From: an uncultured Bacteroidales bacterium
GTDB taxonomy: Bacteria > Bacteroidota > Bacteroidia > Bacteroidales > UBA932
Reading direction: 5' to 3'
Assembly: GCA_900316675.1 (NCBI GenBank)
Contig: ONDR01000009.1
Location: 1-64,000, forward strand
DNA length: 64,000 bases
The notes beneath the pieces were generated by a model. That model was not told where the DNA came from. It was given only the letters and a program-made list of their open reading frames with translations, and made no database searches. Position 1 is the first letter of the stretch; the number at the start of each line of letters is the position of its first letter. Positions 26,003 through 37,972 of this stretch are shown one piece after another. The position numbers were made by a program, and so were the translations under genes.

Positions 26003-27133
26003 ATGGCTGTTACCATTAAACAGGTTACTTGCAAGAAGGATTTGAAGAGATTTGTAGATTTCCCAAACAAACTATATGAGGGAAATCAGTATTTTGTTCC
26101 TAAGCTGTTTATTGAGGAATACAACACTTTCAACGAGAAAAAGAATCCTTGCTACAAGTTCAGCGAAGCTGCCTTGTTTCTTGCATATAAAGATAATAAA
26201 ATCGTCGGCCGTGTAGCGGCTGTCATCAATCATAGAGCAAATGAAATCTGGAAACATAAGGAATGCCGTTATGGCTGGATAGATTTCATCGATGACCTTG
26301 AGGTATCAAAGGCTTTGCTGGAAACCGTTGAAGCTTACGGACGCAGCAAAGGTATGGAAATAATTTCCGGCCCGCTGGGCTTTACGGATTTTGATCCTGA
26401 AGGCATGCTGATTGATGGCTACGACCAGCTTTGTACGATGGCCCTTATTTACAACTATCCTTATTATAGCAAGCACATGGAGGCCCATGGCTATGAGAAA
26501 GAGATAGACTGGGTGGAATACAAGGTTTATATTCCGGATGTCATGCCGGAGAAAATCACCAAGGTCGCAGAGATTGTTACAAACCGTTACGGCTTCAAAA
26601 CCAGGAAGTTAACCAAGAAAGAGGTTCTTAAGGAAGGCCTTGGCTATAAGCTGTTTGCGCTTATTAACGAGACCTATAAGAACCTTTATAATTTTACTCC
26701 TATGACGGATGACATGGTAGACAAATATGTTAAGGACTACCTTGGAATCCTGGACTGGGAATATGTTACAGTCGTAGAAGACGCCCAGGGAGAAATGGCA
26801 GCATACGGTATTGCTGTTCCTTCAATCAGAGTCGCTCTACAGAAATGCCGTGGCAAGCTCTTCCCTCTTGGCTGGTACTATATATTAAGGTCTCTCTACT
26901 TCAAGCATGAAGAATGCATTGAGCTCTTGCTTGTAGGCGTTAAGCCTGAGTATCGTAGCAAGGGACTTATGGCGTTGATTTTCAGCGACTTAATCCCCCG
27001 CATGAAACGCGGTAATTTTGTTTACGGAGAAACTAACGCAGAGCTTGAGACCAACACTACTGTCCAGCAGCAGTGGGGTATGTTCGATACAGAGCAAAAG
27101 AAGCGTCGCAGAATTTACACTAAGAAGCTGTAA
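26003..27133 (+). CDS. GNAT-like acetyltransferase family protein
   Basis: A 376-residue cytosolic protein of a conserved Bacteroidota family related to GNAT N-acyltransferases. The N-terminal half has FVPKLFIEE and the NKIVGRVAAVINHRAN strand pair, and SGPLGFTDFDPEGMLI is strongly characteristic. The C-terminal part carries LLVGVKPEYRSKGLMALIFSDLI, which resembles the acetyl-CoA-binding R/QxxGxG/A loop. The substrate is unknown. It lies 21 bases before rarA on the same strand. Confidence 0.78.
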   Translation: MAVTIKQVTCKKDLKRFVDFPNKLYEGNQYFVPKLFIEEYNTFNEKKNPCYKFSEAALFLAYKDNKIVGRVAAVINHRANEIWKHKECRYGWIDFIDDLEVSKALLETVEAYGRSKGMEIISGPLGFTDFDPEGMLIDGYDQLCTMALIYNYPYYSKHMEAHGYEKEIDWVEYKVYIPDVMPEKITKVAEIVTNRYGFKTRKLTKKEVLKEGLGYKLFALINETYKNLYNFTPMTDDMVDKYVKDYLGILDWEYVTVVEDAQGEMAAYGIAVPSIRVALQKCRGKLFPLGWYYILRSLYFKHEECIELLLVGVKPEYRSKGLMALIFSDLIPRMKRGNFVYGETNAELETNTTVQQQWGMFDTEQKKRRRIYTKKL

Positions 27134-27154
27134 ATAATTCTTTTATAAGTATTT

Positions 27155-28465
27155 ATGGAGCCGCGCACTACCCTGCTCCCTCCCCTCCCGGAGCGGATGC
27201 GTCCTACATCCCTTGAAGGATATGCAGGCCAGAAGCATCTGGTTGGCAAAGGTTGTGTGCTGCGTAACATGATAGAGAGCGGGAATCTGTCATCCTTCAT
27301 CCTTTGGGGGCCTCCAGGAACGGGAAAGACCACTCTTGCCAGGATCGTTGCAAACTCTGCCGAACGCGAATTTTACACGCTTTCGGCCGTATCTGCCGGT
27401 GTAAAGGATGTGCGGGATGTCATTGATAAGGCCAAGGCTGACAGAACATCCGTTTTTGCCACAGGCAAAGGCGCTCCGGTACTGTTTATAGACGAGATTC
27501 ACCGTTTCAATAAAGCCCAGCAGGATGCCCTTTTGGGTGCCGTAGAAGAAGGTATTATCGTTCTCATTGGTGCAACCACGGAAAACCCTTCCTTCGAGGT
27601 TATCAATCCCCTACTCTCCCGCTGTCAGGTATTTATACTTAAGTCTCTTGACGCAGAAGACCTTTTAGGCCTCTTACAGCACGCGCTGCAGACGGATGAG
27701 GTATTATCCCGTAAAAACATCAAACTGCAGGAAACAGAGGCCCTAATGCGCTTTAGCGGGGGTGATGCACGCAAACTGCTGAATGCACTTGAAATAGTTG
27801 TAGATGCCAGCCCGTCGGAGCCTATTGTCATAGACAACAAATCTGTTGGCCTTTACCTGCAGGAAAATGTAGCCAGATACGATAAGGGAGGAGAAATGCA
27901 TTACGATGTTATTTCTGCCTTTATCAAAAGTGTCAGGGGCTCTGATCCTAACGCAGCGGTCTATTATCTTGCAAGGATGCTGGATGGTGGCGAAGATCCG
28001 CTTTTCATAGCCAGAAGGCTTTGTATACTGGCGGCCGAAGACATCGGCCTGGCCAACCCCAACGCCCTGCTTCTGGCAGATTCCTGCTTCCGTATTGTCA
28101 ATTCGATAGGCATGCCGGAAGCCCGCATTCCTCTGTCAGAGACTGCCATCTACCTGGCATCATCGCCCAAAAGCAATTCGGCATACATGGCTATCGATAC
28201 CGCATTGGCCGCAGTTAAGGAGAAGCCTGAAGCCAGCGTTCCTCTCTACCTTAGGAATGCTCCTACGGAGTTCATGGCTAAGATTGGCTACGCCGACGGC
28301 TATAAGTATGCTCACGATTATCCGGGCCACTTTGCAGATCTTGAATTCATGCCGGACGAATATGCCGGACGTGTCTTCTACTCCCCTGCCGACAATAAAC
28401 ACGAGGCCACGCTTAAATCCTACCTGGAAGCCTGCTGGCCCAAGTATTACGGTACTAAGAATTAG
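27155..28465 (+). CDS. rarA: Replication-associated recombination protein A (AAA+ ATPase)
   Basis: RarA/MgsA, a clamp-loader-like AAA+ ATPase that acts at stalled replication forks. Walker A is GPPGTGKTT near residue 50, Walker B is [15 protein letters not shown], sensor 1 is [12 protein letters not shown] and the arginine-finger region is LLSRCQVF. The C-terminal part forms the tetramerisation domain with [14 protein letters not shown] and the EDIGLANP block. At 436 residues it is complete. It ends seven bases from the convergent tamL gene. Confidence 0.95.
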   Translation: MEPRTTLLPPLPERMRPTSLEGYAGQKHLVGKGCVLRNMIESGNLSSFILWGPPGTGKTTLARIVANSAEREFYTLSAVSAGVKDVRDVIDKAKADRTSVFATGKGAPVLFIDEIHRFNKAQQDALLGAVEEGIIVLIGATTENPSFEVINPLLSRCQVFILKSLDAEDLLGLLQHALQTDEVLSRKNIKLQETEALMRFSGGDARKLLNALEIVVDASPSEPIVIDNKSVGLYLQENVARYDKGGEMHYDVISAFIKSVRGSDPNAAVYYLARMLDGGEDPLFIARRLCILAAEDIGLANPNALLLADSCFRIVNSIGMPEARIPLSETAIYLASSPKSNSAYMAIDTALAAVKEKPEASVPLYLRNAPTEFMAKIGYADGYKYAHDYPGHFADLEFMPDEYAGRVFYSPADNKHEATLKSYLEACWPKYYGTKN

Positions 28466-28471
28466 CTTATT

Positions 28472-30637
28472 TTAGAAGGGATAACCGACGGCAAAGTGAA
28501 TTGCATTGCCGTTACGATGGAACCACTTTTTGGGGCCAAGCCATTTTGAGCCCTTAAGAGAAGGATCGTGGAAACGGAGTCCCATGTCCAGACGGAGCAA
28601 AAGTACGCTAAGATTAACCCTGAGGCCAATTCCCCAGTCAGCGGCAAGTGTGCGCGGAATATCCTTAAGAATAAACTCGCCGTCAGGATGCTTGTCATAA
28701 GACTTTTTCAGGGTCCAGACATTACCTGCATCAATAAAGACGGCTCCGTTGAAGATACCTACAACGGGGAACCTAAGTTCAAGATTGGCTTCAAATTTTA
28801 CATCGCCGGTCTGGCTAGGAATTACAAAATATGTATTCCTTTCTGCGTCGCCGGGACCAACTGTACGCGCCTGCCAGCCCCTGAGGCTGTTGGCACCACC
28901 GCTGAAGAACTGCTTCTCAAAGGGCAGACTCATGGAGTTTCCGTAGGCGTAGCCGGCGCCCATGAGAACGCGGCTGGCAAGGGTTGTGGCTTCTCCAAGG
29001 CTCCATGTCTTTCCAAGTGTAAGCTCGCCCCTAACGTACTGTGAATAAGGGATTCCTCCTATGGTTGCTATGCCGTATTCCTTTCTTTTAAGGATAGTGT
29101 TTGCAAGATCCAGTACATTTCCTGAAAGGTCTACATTAAGCCTGAAGTAATGATAAGAGCCGGTCGGAACAACGGAATTGTTTGTGGTATAATACAGCGT
29201 GAAGCTTGTACCGGCGTCAAAGTGGCTCAGGTAAGCATTGCTAAGGAAAGGATTCTCTTCTATAGACTCCCAGAACTCCTCATCAATATCCCTGAGTTTA
29301 ACGTAACTAACGCGGAGCGGGGTCAGCTGGTAATAGAACTTACCGCCAGACCACAGATAAGAGTAAGAGGTAGAGAACAGGTTCCTCTTGTATTCCGGCC
29401 TATCCTGGAAATTGAAGGATGCCTTGATTTGGGTCTGGGGCACCCTGTCGGGGAACCATCTTGTAGGCAGAAGCAGGAACTTGGCAAATGTAAGGCTTCC
29501 GTTAACGCCAAATTCCGTAGAACGGATATTGGTGCGCGGCTTGAACTGCCAGTCACCGTTTAAGCCAAGGTTCAGGACCTCGCTGCCTCCAAGGATGTTG
29601 CGGCTGTAATAGGTAATCTCAGGCGATATACCAATAAGGCCGTTGGAATTGGAAGAAGCTTCAAGGTTAAGCTTCACTCCCCTCTGCTTTGCCGGAGTCA
29701 GCTCTATCTGGCAGTCAACGGCATCGTCGTAGAAGGTGGAACGCTCCAGCGTGATTTGCGTGCCGCTGAGCGCTGCAAGGGCGGAAAAACGGCTATATGT
29801 GGTATTGATTGCAGACTCTGAGTAAGTCTTCTTGGGCTTGATGGCGTTCATCCTTTGAAGGAAAGTCTCCCTAAACCTAATGGTTTTGGGATAGGAAATG
29901 GACACATTCCCAAACTTGAACCGCGTAAGGTTGGGTGCCTCTCCGCCCTCAGGAGCTTGCGCAACCCTCATTGTGAGGTCTGCGGTGCCATCGGAGGACA
30001 AGGTGTCGGCCAGGAAGGTGAAAGAGGTCTTGTTGATGTCATAAAAGCCCTTTTCCCTAAGGTAGGCGGCTGCCCTTACCGTCTCCGACTCTAATGCCGC
30101 CATGGAAAGATAATCCCCTTTGTGTATTGTTATATTGGCGGAATCGGCCAGAAAGATACGGTTAAACTCCTCATTTTCAGGCAATTGAAGATGAAAACCC
30201 CTTATCAGGTATCTTCTTCCCGGCTTTACGGTATAGCGGACGGTTGCAGATTTGCCCTTTGTTTCCGTTTCCGTGCTGATGGAAGAACGGTAATAGCCCA
30301 AATATTCCATCTGACGCTCCATATTCTCTGCCGACATCCTGGTCTGTGCCGTATCCAGCACGACCGGCGCCGTTCCTATGGACCGGAGCAGGTTCGACAT
30401 CCACGACGAATCCCTGCCTGCCCAGTTGTAAACATAGAGCATAGGACTCCAGGACGGCTTCTGCTTGATATAAGGGGTGATTTTTGATGTCTGGAAGTCC
30501 TCGTCCCCTACCACGACGACGTCGTTTGATTTAAGGCGATACTGTCTTTCCGGGATAAGACGGGTTGTACTGCAAGCACCGGCCGCAAGGATGATTGCAG
30601 CCGACACAAGAAGATTCTTTATGCAGTTTCTCTTCAC
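28472..30637 (-). CDS. tamL: Omp85-family outer membrane lipoprotein TamL
   Basis: A 721-residue BamA/TamA-superfamily protein. The signal peptide ends in a lipobox with Cys22 (AAGACSTT), as in the Bacteroidota lipoprotein version TamL. POTRA-like modules lie in about residues 30-280 and the 16-stranded barrel in the rest. The surrogate RGF-type motif appears as FSGGANSLRGW, and the last residues end in GYPF. It should help insert or transport outer membrane components. The start codon is GTG; no in-frame ATG lies nearby and the promoter at 30657-30687 fits it. It is convergent with rarA. Confidence 0.88.
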   Translation of the reverse strand: MKRNCIKNLLVSAAIILAAGACSTTRLIPERQYRLKSNDVVVVGDEDFQTSKITPYIKQKPSWSPMLYVYNWAGRDSSWMSNLLRSIGTAPVVLDTAQTRMSAENMERQMEYLGYYRSSISTETETKGKSATVRYTVKPGRRYLIRGFHLQLPENEEFNRIFLADSANITIHKGDYLSMAALESETVRAAAYLREKGFYDINKTSFTFLADTLSSDGTADLTMRVAQAPEGGEAPNLTRFKFGNVSISYPKTIRFRETFLQRMNAIKPKKTYSESAINTTYSRFSALAALSGTQITLERSTFYDDAVDCQIELTPAKQRGVKLNLEASSNSNGLIGISPEITYYSRNILGGSEVLNLGLNGDWQFKPRTNIRSTEFGVNGSLTFAKFLLLPTRWFPDRVPQTQIKASFNFQDRPEYKRNLFSTSYSYLWSGGKFYYQLTPLRVSYVKLRDIDEEFWESIEENPFLSNAYLSHFDAGTSFTLYYTTNNSVVPTGSYHYFRLNVDLSGNVLDLANTILKRKEYGIATIGGIPYSQYVRGELTLGKTWSLGEATTLASRVLMGAGYAYGNSMSLPFEKQFFSGGANSLRGWQARTVGPGDAERNTYFVIPSQTGDVKFEANLELRFPVVGIFNGAVFIDAGNVWTLKKSYDKHPDGEFILKDIPRTLAADWGIGLRVNLSVLLLRLDMGLRFHDPSLKGSKWLGPKKWFHRNGNAIHFAVGYPF

Positions 30638-30656
30638 TACGTGAGGGTCTTTCCTG

Positions 30657-30687
30657 CAAATATACTTATTTACATAAAGAAATCAAA
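30657..30687 (-). promoter_or_regulatory. Promoter of tamL inside the end of the GH13 gene
   Basis: On the minus strand TTTG (30687-30684), exactly 19 bases, TATATTTG (30664-30657). Most of it lies within the last 22 bases of the GH13 coding sequence. It predicts a start near 30650, 13 bases before the tamL GTG codon. Confidence 0.78.
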
Positions 30688-32210
30688 GCACCGTCACATG
30701 CTTTAACCTTAACATTTACAGTGCATGAGTCTTTTTTAACTCCGGCCCACTCGAATGCATTTCCGGGGATGTAAACGGAAACATCAGCATCCTCTTTGGA
30801 GAAATTGGCTACGATAAGATCAATTTTGCCTCTGAAGGTGCGCAGGAAGGCGAAATGCTTCGTAGAATCGAAGTATCTTGGATTCCTGTTGCAGTACTGA
30901 AGGTCATAGGTTCCACCTCCGCGGATAATATCCTTCTGGGAATACTCCAGCAACTTTGAATACTTTTTCAGAGTTGCAGCCTCTGACTTGTTAAGACCTT
31001 TGCCTGTATGGATGAAGGTATCAAGATGCTTAATCGATGCCGGACACCACCAATCAAAGATAGTTGTACGGCCGTTTATGCCACTGAAGCCCTCGGCATC
31101 CATTCCGCGCTCCCCTGCCTCTTGTCCAAAATAGAGCATAAACGGAGCCCTGTTAAGCAGAAGGGATACGTAAAGCGCTGCAAATGAATTCTTTGCATCA
31201 CCGGCAAAGAAATCGCTGGCAACACGAACCTCATCGTGATTCTCTATGAAATTCAGCATATAAGGCTGAAGATTCCCAAGGAACTGCCAGTCCCCGGTGA
31301 TCCGCTCTGCGCTGGAATAAGGGGCATCACTCGTAAGATTGCTCCTGACAATGGAGAAAAGGCTGTCATACAGGCCGCATTTGTCGTACAAAGCGTCGAA
31401 ACCAACCTCGAAGGCATAGTACCTGTAACTTGCCTTGTCGTATACTTCTGCGATGAATTCTGCGTGGTTGTACTCTTCCCTGGTCTTCTCTATGATGTAT
31501 TTGATAGCCTCGCGCGGGATCATTTCCACCATGTCGCAGCGGAAGGCATCTACGCCCAGGCTGCACCAGAACTTCAGCACCTGGACCATTTTATCCCAGG
31601 TGGCCGTGTGGAAGTCGCAGTAATTCAGCTTGACGGTGTCGTACCAATCAGTGTCTGACGGAGAATCCGTAAATGCGTTTCCGGAAGCCTTGGCGGGATA
31701 CTCTTCATAAGAAGTTTCTATAGGCAGGTGAAGCTCCTGGCCGGGATAATAGTAGAAGTCGTTCTCCGGTTTCCAATGAACCGATACGTCGTCGTTGCCA
31801 CCAAAGAAATCGGAGCAGCAGCGCGCCATATGGTTGGGAATAAAGTCCAGGATGACCTTCATTCCGGCATCGTGGGTGCGCTTAACCAAACGCTTGAACT
31901 CATCCATTCTTTTTGACTTATTGTCAGCAAGATAAGGATTGACATCGAAGTAGTCCTCGATAGCGTAAGGAGAGCCGGCATTACCCTTTACCCAGTCATT
32001 TTTGCCGTCCGCATGACGGATGACTCCGGTATACCAAACGTAACCCACATGAAGGGTTTCGTGAAGGTATGCGAGCACTTCCTTGTCGAAGTTTGAGAAG
32101 TGCCCGCTACCGTTATCAGCAAGACTGCCGCCGACTTTGAGGGCACCCTCTTTGACAGAGGGGTTCCAAAGTCGCGGCAGCACTTGGTAAATTATAGCTT
32201 TTCCAAGCAT
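30666..32210 (-). CDS. GH13 alpha-amylase family enzyme
   Basis: A 514-residue alpha-glucan-active enzyme with a TIM barrel and a C-terminal beta domain. Conserved regions are DFIPNHMAR (region I), DAFRCD with the nucleophile Asp226 (II), EFIAEV with acid/base Glu255 (III), and FIENHDEVR with Asp326 (IV). It lacks a signal peptide, so it works in the cytoplasm, for example on glycogen or imported maltooligosaccharides. Subfamily and bond specificity are not evident. It starts three bases after the PPi-phosphofructokinase gene, which links it to hexose catabolism. Confidence 0.9.
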   Translation of the reverse strand: MLGKAIIYQVLPRLWNPSVKEGALKVGGSLADNGSGHFSNFDKEVLAYLHETLHVGYVWYTGVIRHADGKNDWVKGNAGSPYAIEDYFDVNPYLADNKSKRMDEFKRLVKRTHDAGMKVILDFIPNHMARCCSDFFGGNDDVSVHWKPENDFYYYPGQELHLPIETSYEEYPAKASGNAFTDSPSDTDWYDTVKLNYCDFHTATWDKMVQVLKFWCSLGVDAFRCDMVEMIPREAIKYIIEKTREEYNHAEFIAEVYDKASYRYYAFEVGFDALYDKCGLYDSLFSIVRSNLTSDAPYSSAERITGDWQFLGNLQPYMLNFIENHDEVRVASDFFAGDAKNSFAALYVSLLLNRAPFMLYFGQEAGERGMDAEGFSGINGRTTIFDWWCPASIKHLDTFIHTGKGLNKSEAATLKKYSKLLEYSQKDIIRGGGTYDLQYCNRNPRYFDSTKHFAFLRTFRGKIDLIVANFSKEDADVSVYIPGNAFEWAGVKKDSCTVNVKVKACDGALISLCK

Positions 32211-32213
32211 GGT

Positions 32214-33443
32214 TTACCAATTGAGGATCTTCATGAAGTCGTAATCCTCTGGATAGGGAACGTATGCTTTAGCAGCCTCGTAGTCTTCGGGAGTAATGAA
32301 CTGGCAGATGTGGATGAAGTAGTTCTGTGCAGTTCCACCGTTGATGTTGACCCTGCGCGGAGGAATCTTTCCGTCTGCGCCCTGAAGGTCTTTCAGGTAC
32401 AGAGGATGAGAATAACCCTCGTGGTCTACATATACCATGCAACCGGTTTCTCCCTTCTGGTAGAGTTCATAAACGCCCATTGCAAGCTCTGTGCAGTAGG
32501 TAAGATCGAAGGCGATAGGATCCTGGCAGCGAACATCGTAGCCAATCTCTACCGGACGGGTCTTAACCTTAAGGCCGATCTTCTTGAATTCCTGCTCGAG
32601 AAGGTCGTTGAAAAGCACTGCCTTTGAAATCTTGCCAAGCTCCGGGTGACCGTGCTCGTCGTAAGACATATGAACGCCAGTAGCTTTAATCTCTTCAGGA
32701 TCAAGGTCATGGAATACGCCCTCTGCTACAACTACGGTACCGTAACGGATACCCATGATCTTACGCTTGATAATAGCTGAAATGGCAAGCTTTACAATCT
32801 TGTCCAGGCAGATTCCGGTCTTATTGAACATTTCCGGGATGATGGTCATAGGGCAATGTGTAGCCTCGCCGATACCAAGGGCAAGATGGCCTGCTGAACG
32901 GCCCATTGCAGAGATGAGCAGCCAGTTGCCGGATGTGCGTGCATCCTCATATACTGTGCTGGCGATGTGAGCACCCTCATTCTTTGCAGAATTGAAACCG
33001 AAGGTAGGTGTGTTGTTAGGAAGAGGAAGGTCGTTGTCGATGGTCTTGGGAACGTGGATGTTCCTGATGGGATACTTCTTGTCCTCCAGGAATTTAGCGA
33101 TTCTGTTAGCGGTAGAAGCGGTGTCGTCGCCACCTACGGTAACAAGGAGCTTGATGTTGTTGTCCTTGAAGAGGTCAACGTTGAAATTCTTCTCAAAGTC
33201 TTCCTGGGTAGGTTTGAAACGGCTCATTTCAAGATAAGAACCGCCACGGTTGAAATAATAGTCTGCCCTTAGGAAGTCAAGATCTTCGTAGCGGGGGTTC
33301 TTGCTGAAGAGTCCTGAATAACCGCCGTGAAGGCCGATTACGCGGAAGCCATTGCAAAGGAAGGTTTTGGCTACTGAACATACAACAGCGTTCATGCCCG
33401 GAGCGGGGCCGCCGCCACAAAGGATAATGATTGAATCTTTCAT
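32214..33443 (-). CDS. pfp: Phosphofructokinase, pyrophosphate-type
   Basis: Phosphofructokinase of 409 residues converting fructose 6-phosphate to fructose 1,6-bisphosphate. Two diagnostic positions point to PPi rather than ATP as the phosphate donor: GGDD at 104-107 (ATP enzymes have GGDG) and PKTIDND at 132-138 (ATP enzymes have PGTIDND). The N-terminal CGGGPAPGMNAVV loop and the MGRSAGHLALGIG block are also conserved. A PPi-linked enzyme makes glycolysis reversible at this step and saves ATP. It has its own promoter and leads the GH13 gene. Confidence 0.93.
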   Translation of the reverse strand: MKDSIIILCGGGPAPGMNAVVCSVAKTFLCNGFRVIGLHGGYSGLFSKNPRYEDLDFLRADYYFNRGGSYLEMSRFKPTQEDFEKNFNVDLFKDNNIKLLVTVGGDDTASTANRIAKFLEDKKYPIRNIHVPKTIDNDLPLPNNTPTFGFNSAKNEGAHIASTVYEDARTSGNWLLISAMGRSAGHLALGIGEATHCPMTIIPEMFNKTGICLDKIVKLAISAIIKRKIMGIRYGTVVVAEGVFHDLDPEEIKATGVHMSYDEHGHPELGKISKAVLFNDLLEQEFKKIGLKVKTRPVEIGYDVRCQDPIAFDLTYCTELAMGVYELYQKGETGCMVYVDHEGYSHPLYLKDLQGADGKIPPRRVNINGGTAQNYFIHICQFITPEDYEAAKAYVPYPEDYDFMKILNW

Positions 33444-33489
33444 GTTGAAATATTTATTGTTTAATAACTTACATTTTAGTTTTATCGTA

Positions 33490-33522
33490 CAAATTTACAC
33501 AATCATGTTGAATTTATACAAA
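33490..33522 (-). promoter_or_regulatory. Promoter of the pfp-GH13 operon
   Basis: Minus strand: TTTG (33522-33519), 21 bases, TAAATTTG (33497-33490). A start near 33483 gives a 40-base leader before the ATG at 33443. Confidence 0.6.
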
Positions 33523-33622
33523 TGTTTTTTATCTAAATCGTTTTGAGACAATAAGATAGGAAAATAGGACAATAAATTGTATTTTTTCTCAAATTTATGC
33601 TTAAATACTGGCGTTTTTTGAC

Positions 33623-33630
33623 TATTTTTG
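33623..33630 (+). promoter_or_regulatory. Candidate -7 element for the ligA operon
   Basis: TATTTTTG lies 23 bases before the ligA ATG. No good -33 box is present at 19-20 bases. Upstream, GACAATAA is repeated at 33546 and 33568 within an AT-rich stretch; its meaning is unknown. Confidence 0.5.
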
Positions 33631-33638
33631 TAGTTTGA

Positions 33639-35729
<2,091 letters not shown>

Positions 35730-35740
35730 TACATGCGGTT

Positions 35741-37972
35741 ATGAAAGTATTCGACAGCAGCGACTTTGAACTTATTAACAGGGATTTTGAGTCCTTGATG
35801 GAGTCTGTGCGCAAGCGATGCGAGAATCCGGACGAGGTAGCCGTCGTCAAGCGAGCCTTCGAGTTCGCCAACGAAGCCCATAAGAACGTCAGGAGGCGTT
35901 CCGGCGAGCCTTACATCCTTCATCCCATCGCCGTGGCAAGGATAGTTGTGGACGAAATCGGTCTGGGATACAAATCCATATCCGCTGCCCTGCTTCACGA
36001 TGTCGTAGAAGATACCGACTATACCGTTGCTGACATCAAAAACTTGTTCGGAGACAAGATCGCACAGCTTGTGGACGGGCTTACCAAAATCAAGAATGTA
36101 TTTGAAAATCAGCATGATTATGCCGCAGAGGTAATCCAGGACAACTATGCCACCAGCGTCCAGGCAGAAAACTTCAAAAGGATACTGCTCACCCTTAACG
36201 ACGATGCCAGGATAATCCTTATTAAGATGGCGGACCGCCTGCACAACTGCCGCACCATCGAATTCATGCCTGAGTATAAGAGGGACAAAATCCTTAGCGA
36301 GACAATGTTCATCTTCATTCCTATCGCCAACAGGCTTGGCCTGTACAGCATCAAGACAGAGATGGAGAACATTTGGCTCCGATATAAAGAGCCAGTTGCC
36401 TACAAGGATATTTCGGACCGGGTAAATCAGAAGATTAAGGACAGCGACAAGGAGATGGACGCCTTTGTAAAACCGCTTCGGGAGGCGCTGGAAGGCAAAT
36501 TCGACTTCATCATCAAAAAGAGGGTCAAGACTCCTTATTCAATATGGCGCAAAATGCAGTCAAAGCATGTGAGCTTCGATCAGGTCTATGACCTATACGC
36601 CATCAGGATCATCTTTAACCACGATAAAGAATCGACCCAGACCGAAAGGGAGGAATGCTTCCACATCTACTCTATAATAACCAGCATCTATACAGCACGC
36701 CAGGACCGCTTCAGGGACTGGGTCAGCCACACAAAGAGCAACGGCTACGAAGCACTGCACTGTACGCTGATGGACAGCAAAGGCTTCACCGTAGAAGTGC
36801 AGATCCGTTCCAAGAGGATGGACGACATCGCAGAAAGGGGCCTTGCAGCACACTGGTCATACAAGAAAGACGGCTATATTTCTGACAGCGCCGGTATTGA
36901 CCACTGGTTCCAAAAAGTACACGATACTCTTAACGCGCCTAACATGAGCTCGTCAACCGTTCTGGAAGAGCTCCATAACGAACTGATGTCCGGAGAGATT
37001 GTGGTTTTCACCCCTAAGGGCGCGCAAAAAATCATTCCGAAAGATTCCACTGTCCTGGACTTCGCATATCAGATTCATACTGAAATCGGCTACAAGGCAA
37101 TTGCAGCCAAAGTCAATCTTAAAACTGTTGCACTGAACTTCATACTCCATTCTGGAGATATAGTGGAAGTCATAACTGCAGAACAGGCTACGCCAAAGCG
37201 CGATCAGCTTGCCTTCCTTCGCACCAGAACAGCCAGGAACAGGGTCATTGACTGGTTCAGGAAGGACTTTAATGCAATCAGGGATGAAGGTATGGAGCGC
37301 TGTGCCAAGGACTTCAACATGATTGGCATTGACGTAACCAAGAACTACCTGCTTGCAAAGCTGGCATCAAGGAAGGGCTTCAACAATGCCGACGAATTCC
37401 TGTTCTGGTACGGCCTTCACCTGCTTAAGCTGGCCGACGTTTCAAGCATCGCCGTAAGCCTTCTTAAGAATGAAGGGGTTACCGACAATACAGCAGTAAT
37501 GGGTCACGAGATTGAGCTGACCAATGCCCTTGATTACGATGGCATAATCAAGATAGCAACCTGCTGCAACCCTATTGCCGGTGATCCTGTCATCGGATTC
37601 AAGAATCCTGACGACGGAACGGTGGTGATCCATAAGAAATCCTGCAAAGTGGCAGAGTTGGAAGCTGCTATGCACGGAGACAGAATCATCCTGCCGCAGT
37701 GGAGTAAATCAAGCCATCAGTACTTCCTGGTAAGAATTAAAATCGACGGCATAGACAAGATGGGTATGCTGAACGAGATTACCAGGTACATTTCCCTGAT
37801 TATGGGAGTAAACATAAAAGCCATAACTATTGGCGCCAATAATAATATTGTAACCGGCCATATAGACCTTTACGTACACGACAGAGAGGTCCTGGAGGCT
37901 CTTATGAAGCACCTCCGCGGCATTAACGGCATCACTAACGTAGAGCGCCAGAACATTTCAATGCATGAATAA
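35741..37972 (+). CDS. Bifunctional RelA/SpoT (p)ppGpp synthetase/hydrolase
   Basis: A long Rel protein of 743 residues controlling the stringent response. The N-terminal HD hydrolase domain has His61, His86-Asp87 (LLHDVVED) and the KMADRLHNCRT helix, so the hydrolase appears intact. The synthetase domain shows RVKTPYSIWRKM, WVSHTKSNGYEALH and EVQIRSKRMDDIAERGLAAHW. TGS (about 405-465), helical and ACT (about 665-740) domains follow. Both activities are therefore expected. It overlaps the following lipoprotein gene by eight bases. Confidence 0.96.
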   Translation: MKVFDSSDFELINRDFESLMESVRKRCENPDEVAVVKRAFEFANEAHKNVRRRSGEPYILHPIAVARIVVDEIGLGYKSISAALLHDVVEDTDYTVADIKNLFGDKIAQLVDGLTKIKNVFENQHDYAAEVIQDNYATSVQAENFKRILLTLNDDARIILIKMADRLHNCRTIEFMPEYKRDKILSETMFIFIPIANRLGLYSIKTEMENIWLRYKEPVAYKDISDRVNQKIKDSDKEMDAFVKPLREALEGKFDFIIKKRVKTPYSIWRKMQSKHVSFDQVYDLYAIRIIFNHDKESTQTEREECFHIYSIITSIYTARQDRFRDWVSHTKSNGYEALHCTLMDSKGFTVEVQIRSKRMDDIAERGLAAHWSYKKDGYISDSAGIDHWFQKVHDTLNAPNMSSSTVLEELHNELMSGEIVVFTPKGAQKIIPKDSTVLDFAYQIHTEIGYKAIAAKVNLKTVALNFILHSGDIVEVITAEQATPKRDQLAFLRTRTARNRVIDWFRKDFNAIRDEGMERCAKDFNMIGIDVTKNYLLAKLASRKGFNNADEFLFWYGLHLLKLADVSSIAVSLLKNEGVTDNTAVMGHEIELTNALDYDGIIKIATCCNPIAGDPVIGFKNPDDGTVVIHKKSCKVAELEAAMHGDRIILPQWSKSSHQYFLVRIKIDGIDKMGMLNEITRYISLIMGVNIKAITIGANNNIVTGHIDLYVHDREVLEALMKHLRGINGITNVERQNISMHE

